Positions 36,547 to 40,899 of a DNA stretch of 40,899 bases are shown one piece after another. The notes under the pieces are model-generated. The model saw nothing but the letters and a program-made list of their open reading frames with translations. It was not told the origin of the DNA and searched no databases. Numbering within the stretch: position 1 is the first letter of the stretch; each line of letters opens with the position of its first letter. The stretch is from UBA6345 sp045577635. Lineage in GTDB: Bacteria; Bacillota; Clostridia; Christensenellales; UBA1242. The position numbers and the translations under genes were made by a program. The stretch lies in contig JAZNIS010000026.1 of assembly GCA_045577635.1 (NCBI GenBank), positions 1 to 40,899 on the forward strand, read 5' to 3'.

Positions 36547-37017
36547 ATGAATAAAATTGAAATAGGAAAATTAACAAAACCACAAGGTTTAAAGGGTGAA
36601 TTTCGTGTAAAACACAATATGAGTGCTATGCAACTTTTTTACGGTTTACAAGAAGTTGAAATTGGTGGAAAAAAATTTACTGTTTTAAAAGTGACAGATA
36701 GGGGTGGATTTTTTATTTTAAAAACAAAAGAACTTTCATCAATTGATCAAGTTGAGTTTATGAGAGGTGCAACAGTTTACACTTATATCACTGACGAAGA
36801 AGCCATTGATGTAAACCACAATGTTGGTTATAAAGTGTTTAGTGGTAAAACCGAAGTTGGAACAGTTATGGAAGTTAACAATTATGGCTCAACTGATGTT
36901 TACACTTTAACTAATGGAATTAGTTTTCCGTTTGTTCCGGGTTTGTTTATTGATGTTAATGATGATGATCAAACAATAACTGTTGATGAAAATATGTTTA
37001 ATGAGGTTAAACTATGA
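36547..37017 (+). CDS. rimM: 16S rRNA-processing protein RimM
   Basis: A 156-residue ribosome maturation factor for the 30S head, binding S19. The N-terminal domain has the family motif IGKLTKPQGLKGEFRVK (6-22). The C-terminal PRC-barrel domain spans about 90-155 and ends PFVPGLFIDVNDDDQTITVD. The TGA stop overlaps the trmD ATG (ATGA), so translation is coupled. The TGA stop also argues against a code in which TGA is tryptophan. Confidence 0.94.
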   Translation: MNKIEIGKLTKPQGLKGEFRVKHNMSAMQLFYGLQEVEIGGKKFTVLKVTDRGGFFILKTKELSSIDQVEFMRGATVYTYITDEEAIDVNHNVGYKVFSGKTEVGTVMEVNNYGSTDVYTLTNGISFPFVPGLFIDVNDDDQTITVDENMFNEVKL

Positions 37018-37691
37018 AAATAACTGTTCTAACATTATTTCCAAAAATGTTTGAAGCATTAAACGAAAGTTTAATAGGAAAAGCAATTGATAAAAATTTA
37101 ATTGAGTTAGAAGTTGTTAATTTTCGTGATTTTTCTAAAAACAAACATAAAAAGGTTGATGACTATGCTTTTAGTGGTGGGGCAGGTATGGTTTTAACTC
37201 CACAACCAATTTACGATGCTTTGCAATCGGTTATAACAAAAGATAGTTATGTTGTTTATATGTCGCCAAAAGGAACTCCTTTAACACAAAATAAAGTTAA
37301 ACAAATTTCAAACGATATTAAACATTTGGTTATTATTTGTGGACATTACGAGGGTATTGATGAAAGAATTATAACTCTATGTGTTAACGAACAAATAAGT
37401 GTGGGTGATTTTGTTTTAACAGGTGGCGAAATACCTGCTATGGCATTAATTGATTCGGTTAGTAGGTATGTTGAAGGTGTTTTACATAATGCTGATAGCA
37501 CCGAAGATGAAAGTTTTTCTGATGGGTTATTAGAATATCCACAATATACTAGACCACAAGAATTTATGGGAATCAAAGTTCCGGATGTTTTGATTAGTGG
37601 CAATCACAAAGAAATTGAAAAGTGGAAACAAGAACAAAAAATTATAGAAACAAAAAAATATAGACCAGATTTGTTAAAAAAAGATAATTAA
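37014..37691 (+). CDS. trmD: tRNA (guanine37-N1)-methyltransferase
   Basis: A 225-residue SPOUT methyltransferase that makes m1G37 in tRNAs reading CNN codons, preventing frameshifts. It opens with MKITVLTLFPKMFEALNESL and contains DDYAFSGGAGMVLTPQPI (the GGGxGM-type motif), ICGHYEGIDERI and ISVGDFVLTGGEIPAMALID for the trefoil-knot S-adenosylmethionine site. The C-terminal YTRP segment (~180) is intact. rbgA follows after 9 bases; rplS, often next to trmD, is not here. Confidence 0.97.
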   Translation: MKITVLTLFPKMFEALNESLIGKAIDKNLIELEVVNFRDFSKNKHKKVDDYAFSGGAGMVLTPQPIYDALQSVITKDSYVVYMSPKGTPLTQNKVKQISNDIKHLVIICGHYEGIDERIITLCVNEQISVGDFVLTGGEIPAMALIDSVSRYVEGVLHNADSTEDESFSDGLLEYPQYTRPQEFMGIKVPDVLISGNHKEIEKWKQEQKIIETKKYRPDLLKKDN

Positions 37692-37700
37692 GGGTAGTTT

Positions 37701-38588
37701 ATGGTAATTCAATGGTTTCCTGGGCATATGACTAAAGCCCTACGAATGATGGAAAAAGAAATAAAAATTGTAGATGCAATTATTTATGTGCTTGATGCAA
37801 GAGCACCTTTTTCTTGTGTAAATCCTAAATTAAATTCGTTAATAGGCGAAAAACCAATTATTTATGTTTTAAATAAGTGTGATATGGCAAACAGTGAAGC
37901 AACAAAGGAATGGCAAGAATATTTTGCTAATTTTGGTGCTGCTTGCATTATGCTAAACTCAACCGAAAGTGGAACTTCTAAAAAAGTTGAAGCTGCAGTT
38001 AAAGTTGCACTAACAGCAAAAATTGAAAAAATGAAAGCAAAAGGATTTAACACCATTTTAAGGGTGATGGTTTTAGGTGTTCCTAACAGTGGTAAAAGCA
38101 CCTTAATAAACAATTTGTGTGGTGTTTCAAAAGCTATTACAGGTAATAAACCAGGTGTAACAAAAGGAAAACAGTGGGTAAAAATTGCCAGTGGAATTGA
38201 AATATTAGATACTCCGGGCACATTGTGGCCTGCTTTTGATAATAATCAGGTTGCACATCATTTGGCTTATATTGGTTCAATTAAGGAAGAAATTTTAGAT
38301 GTTCCAAGTTTAAGTTTAGATTTAATTAGAGATTTAAACATAATTGATAAAAATATTTTGATTAACCGATATAATATTCAAATTTTGGAAGAAGATGAAC
38401 CTATAAATGTTCTAGAAAGTATTTGTAAAAGTCGTGGATATTTATTAAAGAAAAACGAATTAGATTATGATAGGGGTGCTTTTGCTATTCTAAATGATTT
38501 TAAAAGTAACCGTTTAGGTAAAATTTCACTAGAAAGAGTTGCCGACATTAAAAAACTTAAAATAAAAGATAGGAAACAAGATGTATAA
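37701..38588 (+). CDS. rbgA: ribosome biogenesis GTPase RbgA (YlqF)
   Basis: A 295-residue circularly permuted GTPase needed for late 50S assembly. It opens with the family motif IQWFPGHMTKALR. Motif order is permuted as expected: G4 NKCD at 58-61, then G1 GVPNSGKST (~126-134), then G3 DTPG at 170-173. A C-terminal helical domain follows (~200-295) that contacts rRNA. It overlaps rnhB by 8 bases. Confidence 0.95.
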   Translation: MVIQWFPGHMTKALRMMEKEIKIVDAIIYVLDARAPFSCVNPKLNSLIGEKPIIYVLNKCDMANSEATKEWQEYFANFGAACIMLNSTESGTSKKVEAAVKVALTAKIEKMKAKGFNTILRVMVLGVPNSGKSTLINNLCGVSKAITGNKPGVTKGKQWVKIASGIEILDTPGTLWPAFDNNQVAHHLAYIGSIKEEILDVPSLSLDLIRDLNIIDKNILINRYNIQILEEDEPINVLESICKSRGYLLKKNELDYDRGAFAILNDFKSNRLGKISLERVADIKKLKIKDRKQDV

Positions 38589-39186
38589 TTTTGATTTGCA
38601 GTTTGTTAAAGATGGTAAAATTTTAATTGCTGGTGTAGATGAGGCGGGCAGAGGACCACTTGCTGGTCCTGTTTGTGTTGCTTCTGTAATAATGCCGTTA
38701 GAAACGGACAAAATAATAACAGGTGTTAATGATAGTAAAAAATTAACAGAGAAAAAAAGAGAGATGTTATTTGATGAAATAATTAACACTGCAATAGATT
38801 ACAAAATTGAGTTTGTAAGCGAAAAAGAGATAGATGATATAAATATTCTAAATGCAACAAAACAGGGCATGAAAAGGGCAATTTGTGGCTTAAAAAGCAA
38901 ACCAGATTTAGTTTTGATTGATGCTGTTAATTTAGATGTTGAAATTCCAACAGAAAGCATAATAAAAGGTGATGCTAAAAGTTATAATATTGCTGCTGCA
39001 TCAATTTTAGCAAAGGTTTCAAGAGATAGGTTAATGCTAAAGTTAGATGCTAAATATCCAGAATATAATTTCAAAAAACATAAAGGTTATGGAACAAAAG
39101 AACACATTGAGAATTTAAAGAAATTTGGAAAATGTGAAATTCATAGAAATAGTTTTATTAAAAACTTTGTAGGTGATAATGAATAG
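38581..39186 (+). CDS. rnhB: ribonuclease HII
   Basis: A 201-residue type 2 RNase H that cuts RNA in RNA-DNA hybrids and at single ribonucleotides. The catalytic Asp20-Glu21 lie in GVDEAGRGPLAGP, another acid is Asp114 in LIDAVN, and the SYNIAAASILAKVSRDRLM segment (~138-156) supplies the last. The DSKKLTEKKRE motif is present. The 3' end overlaps yraN by 8 bases. Confidence 0.96.
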   Translation: MYNFDLQFVKDGKILIAGVDEAGRGPLAGPVCVASVIMPLETDKIITGVNDSKKLTEKKREMLFDEIINTAIDYKIEFVSEKEIDDINILNATKQGMKRAICGLKSKPDLVLIDAVNLDVEIPTESIIKGDAKSYNIAAASILAKVSRDRLMLKLDAKYPEYNFKKHKGYGTKEHIENLKKFGKCEIHRNSFIKNFVGDNE

Positions 39187-39511
39187 TTTAGGTGTTAGTG
39201 GCGAACAACAGGCAAAAAAGTACCTAATAAAACAAGGTTACAAGGTTTTAGAAACAAATTATAAAACAGTGTTAGGTGAAATTGATATTGTTGCTAAAAA
39301 GGATGATTTTATTGTTTTTGTTGAAGTAAAAACCCGTTCAAACACAAAGTTTGGTTTGCCTCGCGAAAGTGTAACACCGTACAAGCAAAATAAAATTAGG
39401 ACAGTTGCAACCCACTATTTAAAAACAAAGAATATGTTAAATTTTAATGTTAGATTTGATGTTGTTGATATTTTAAATGGTGAATTAACACATATAACAA
39501 ATTGTTTTTAA
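39179..39511 (+). CDS. yraN: YraN/UPF0102 family nuclease-fold protein
   Basis: About 110 residues from ATG 39179. TAGGTG lies at a suitable distance upstream, and the alternative GTG at 39173 is part of that ribosome site. UPF0102 proteins have a restriction-endonuclease-like fold. The motif pieces GEIDIVAKKDD (E-I-D) and FVEVKTRS (E-V-K) are the presumed active-site residues. The biological role is unproven; the gene usually lies near rnhB and comM, as here. It is the last gene of the rimM operon, and no strong terminator follows. Confidence 0.9.
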   Translation: MNSLGVSGEQQAKKYLIKQGYKVLETNYKTVLGEIDIVAKKDDFIVFVEVKTRSNTKFGLPRESVTPYKQNKIRTVATHYLKTKNMLNFNVRFDVVDILNGELTHITNCF

Positions 39512-39568
39512 AAATACCTTTGTTTAGGTAAAAAATTTAAAATTTTTGTGATATTTTGCAAAAAATAC

Positions 39569-39597
39569 TTGTAATAATAATTTTGATATGTTATTAT
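39569..39597 (+). promoter_or_regulatory. promoter of rplS
   Basis: TTGTAA (39569-39574) and TATTAT (39592-39597) with a 17-base spacer. A TATACT is offset by three bases (39595-39600) and could serve instead. Transcription would begin near the first base of the structured leader. Confidence 0.5.
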
Positions 39598-39603
39598 ACT
39601 TCG

Positions 39604-39650
39604 TAATGACTTCGGTTGGTCCGCTGATAACAATGATTGTGTCATGAACA
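39604..39650 (+). ncRNA. structured 5' leader of rplS, candidate L19 autoregulatory leader
   Basis: An outer stem ATGAC (39606-39610) with GTCAT (39641-39645) encloses a CGG/CCG hairpin (39613-39615 with 39621-39623) and an ACA/TGT hairpin (39630-39632 with 39638-39640). Together they resemble a small three-way junction between the promoter and the AGGAGG site. This stretch is visibly richer in G and C than the AT-rich gap around it. Firmicutes rplS mRNAs are known to carry an L19 leader (Rfam L19_leader) thought to bind L19 for feedback. I assign it by position and shape, without a covariance-model check. Confidence 0.55.
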
Positions 39651-39681
39651 ACTAATAAAATATTAGGAGGAATTGTAAGTC

Positions 39682-40038
39682 ATGAACTTAATCGATTTAA
39701 TTGAAAAAGAAAATTTAAAACCTGAATTACCTGAATTTGCTGTTGGTGACACAGTTAAGGTATTCATTAAAATTGTTGAAGGTGGCAAAGAAAGAATTCA
39801 AGCATTTGAAGGTGTAGTTATTGCTAGAAAACATTCAAGTGTTCGTGAAACATTTACTGTTCGTCGTGTATCTTTCGGTGTTGGTGTTGAAAAAACATTC
39901 CCATTACACAGCCCTCGTATTGATCATATTGAGGTATTAAAGAAAGGTAAAGTTAGAAGAGCAAAACTTTATTATCTTCGTGATTTATCAGGTAAAGCTG
40001 CTAAGATTAAAGAAAAACAAACAAGCAAATCTGAATAA
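39682..40038 (+). CDS. rplS: 50S ribosomal protein L19
   Basis: A 118-residue L19 at the 30S-50S interface. Family segments: FAVGDTVKVFIKIVEGGKER (about 20-39), IQAFEGVVIARKHSS, TFTVRRVSFGVGVEKTFPLH and the KVRRAKLYYLRDLSGKAAKI tail. AGGAGG precedes ATG 39682. It is transcribed alone, with its own leader and terminator, between yraN and a comM-like gene rather than between trmD and rbgA. Confidence 0.97.
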   Translation: MNLIDLIEKENLKPELPEFAVGDTVKVFIKIVEGGKERIQAFEGVVIARKHSSVRETFTVRRVSFGVGVEKTFPLHSPRIDHIEVLKKGKVRRAKLYYLRDLSGKAAKIKEKQTSKSE

Positions 40039-40049
40039 TTATCAAAAAC

Positions 40050-40083
40050 AACCACTTAAATTAGTTTTTTAAGTGGTTTTTTT
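40050..40083 (+). terminator. terminator after rplS
   Basis: AACCACTTAAA (40050-40060) pairs perfectly with TTTAAGTGGTT (40068-40078), loop TTAGTTT, followed by T residues. Confidence 0.85.
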
Positions 40084-40109
40084 GTGCTTAAAATTTCTAT
40101 ATTATAAGG

Positions 40110-40130
40110 TTATATATATAATATATATAA
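40110..40130. repeat. perfect AT palindrome
   Basis: TTATATATAT (40110-40119) and ATATATATAA (40121-40130) are exact inverted copies around one A. The palindrome lies between the rplS terminator and the comM promoter. It contains no G or C, so it may be simple-sequence drift. Confidence 0.5.
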
Positions 40131-40170
40131 ATAACAAAAGTTTATGATGTGCTAAATTGTATATTATTTG

Positions 40171-40199
40171 TTGTTAAATTAAAAAAATTTTGTTAATAT
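40171..40199 (+). promoter_or_regulatory. promoter of the comM-like gene
   Basis: TTGTTA (40171-40176) and TAATAT (40194-40199) with a 17-base spacer. A TGAGG ribosome site precedes ATG 40258. Confidence 0.55.
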
Positions 40200-40257
40200 A
40201 TTTTAGTTAGCATTTTTTATTTTTTAACTGTTAACATATAAATTTTTTGAGGTAATT

Positions 40258-40899
40258 ATGCTTTCAATAGTTAAAAGTTTTGGTTTAAACGGAATAGACG
40301 GTTATTGTGTTAGAGCCGAAATTGATATTAATCAAGGTTTGCCTGGTTACGATATTGTTGGTTTAGTTGGAACAGCAACAAAGGAAAGTAAAGAAAGGGT
40401 AAGAAGTGCCATTAAAAATTCTGGATTAAATTATCCTATCACAAAAATCACTGTTAACTTGGCTCCTGCAAACACAAAAAAAGAAGGTCCTGTTTATGAC
40501 CTTGCTATTGCAGTTGGTATTTTATCTGCAACAAATCAAATTAAAATTGAAAACACTGAAAAATATGTTTTTTTAGGAGAACTTTCACTAGATGGTACTG
40601 TTAGAAAAGTTAATGGTGTTTTGCCTGTCTTAATTTCTGCAAAACAAAATGGATTTAATAATATTATTATTCCGTACGATAATTTAAACGAAGCTAGTTA
40701 TTTATCGGGCATTAATGTTTATGCAGTTAAAACATTAACAGAAGTAACAAAGTTTTTAAATGACGAACTTGTTTTAAATCCTGTTGAGTTTTCTGATTAT
40801 AACGAAAAAATAAACACTACTGAAAGTCCATATAATTTTAAAAATGTAAAGGGTCAACGAAATGCAAAACGAGCACTAGAAATTGCTGCTGCTGGTGGT
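40258..40899 (+). CDS. comM: YifB/ComM family Mg-chelatase-like AAA+ protein (3' end outside window)
   Basis: The first 214 codons are present; the gene continues past the window. The N-terminal domain (LonC-like ChlI fold, about 20-140) shows LPGYDIVGL, KESKERVRSAIKNSG, ITVNLAPANTKKEGPVYDLA and FLGELSLDGTVRKVNGVLP, the family hallmarks. The sequence ends at KGQRNAKRALEIAAAGG, directly before the expected Walker A loop. ComM is a hexameric helicase that promotes branch migration during natural transformation in some bacteria; YifB homologues in Clostridia have no settled role. Its place after yraN is the usual one. Confidence 0.92.
   Translation, partial: MLSIVKSFGLNGIDGYCVRAEIDINQGLPGYDIVGLVGTATKESKERVRSAIKNSGLNYPITKITVNLAPANTKKEGPVYDLAIAVGILSATNQIKIENTEKYVFLGELSLDGTVRKVNGVLPVLISAKQNGFNNIIIPYDNLNEASYLSGINVYAVKTLTEVTKFLNDELVLNPVEFSDYNEKINTTESPYNFKNVKGQRNAKRALEIAAAGG

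Noticed and set aside
37014..37017. Possible alternative genetic code (TGA as tryptophan), given the low G+C
   Set aside because: rimM ends with TGA in an ATGA overlap with trmD, all recognised proteins are full length under the standard code, and tryptophan positions use TGG.
1..40899. tRNA, rRNA, SRP RNA, insertion sequences, integrases or prophage genes
   Set aside because: I looked in the intergenic gaps on both strands and saw no cloverleaf, rRNA-like, transposase-like or attachment-site signal. Gaps are short and AT-rich.

Overview
The window is an AT-rich (roughly 30% G+C by eye) stretch of a low-GC Firmicutes chromosome, most likely an uncultured gut-type Clostridia. Evidence for this: DUF4364 and TIGR03905/TSCPD genes (families I know from Clostridia), the run pta-ackA-rpmF-plsX-rnc-smc-ftsY, strong Shine-Dalgarno sites, sigma-A type promoters with 17-nt spacers, and intrinsic terminators shared by convergent genes. 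rimM ends in TGA, so the standard bacterial code applies. A narrower placement (for example Christensenellales) would be a guess.

Layout. (1) 1-10607: a giant open frame (3516 codons) for a surface-type protein built of five GLUG-rich beta-helix-like blocks separated by linker domains. Its first ~48 codons run antisense through a terminator hairpin and through what looks like the 3' end of an unrelated reverse-strand gene. The true N-terminus, including any signal peptide, is therefore not here, and a junction lies near 182-205. (2) 10751-15677: a YkvI-family membrane protein, then an SsuBC/ThiXZ-type ABC importer (ATPase and permease) on the minus strand. Its likely lipoprotein binding protein lies ~1.2 kb away, separated by an opposite-strand zeta-toxin-like P-loop kinase with a basic tail. 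(3) 15874-21696: a small membrane protein and valS, TSCPD and DUF4364 genes on the minus strand, and two convergent genes I do not recognise. (4) 21752-29513: a rearranged version of the Bacillus ylbJ-ylbK-ylbM-(ylbN)-rpmF neighbourhood with the acetate pathway (pta, ackA) placed in it, followed by plsX and rnc. ylbN (DUF177) and acpP, both usual here, are absent. (5) 29547-40899: housekeeping operons smc-ftsY, ylxM-ffh-rpsP-khpA and rimM-trmD-rbgA-rnhB-yraN, then rplS with its own promoter and structured leader, and the 5' part of a comM/yifB gene cut by the window end.

The genes from 23.7 kb on serve acetate/ATP metabolism, phospholipid initiation, rRNA processing, chromosome condensation, co-translational membrane targeting, and ribosome and tRNA maturation. 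Transcription units are unusually readable: most start with a recognisable -35/-10 pair and end in a hairpin. No tRNA, rRNA, CRISPR array, insertion sequence or prophage gene was seen. No gene-free stretch exceeds about 220 bases. I found no convincing wholly new multi-gene system. The best leads are the anomalous start of the giant gene, the orphan zeta-like kinase inside the ABC locus, and the unrecognised convergent pair at 19.8-21.7 kb.
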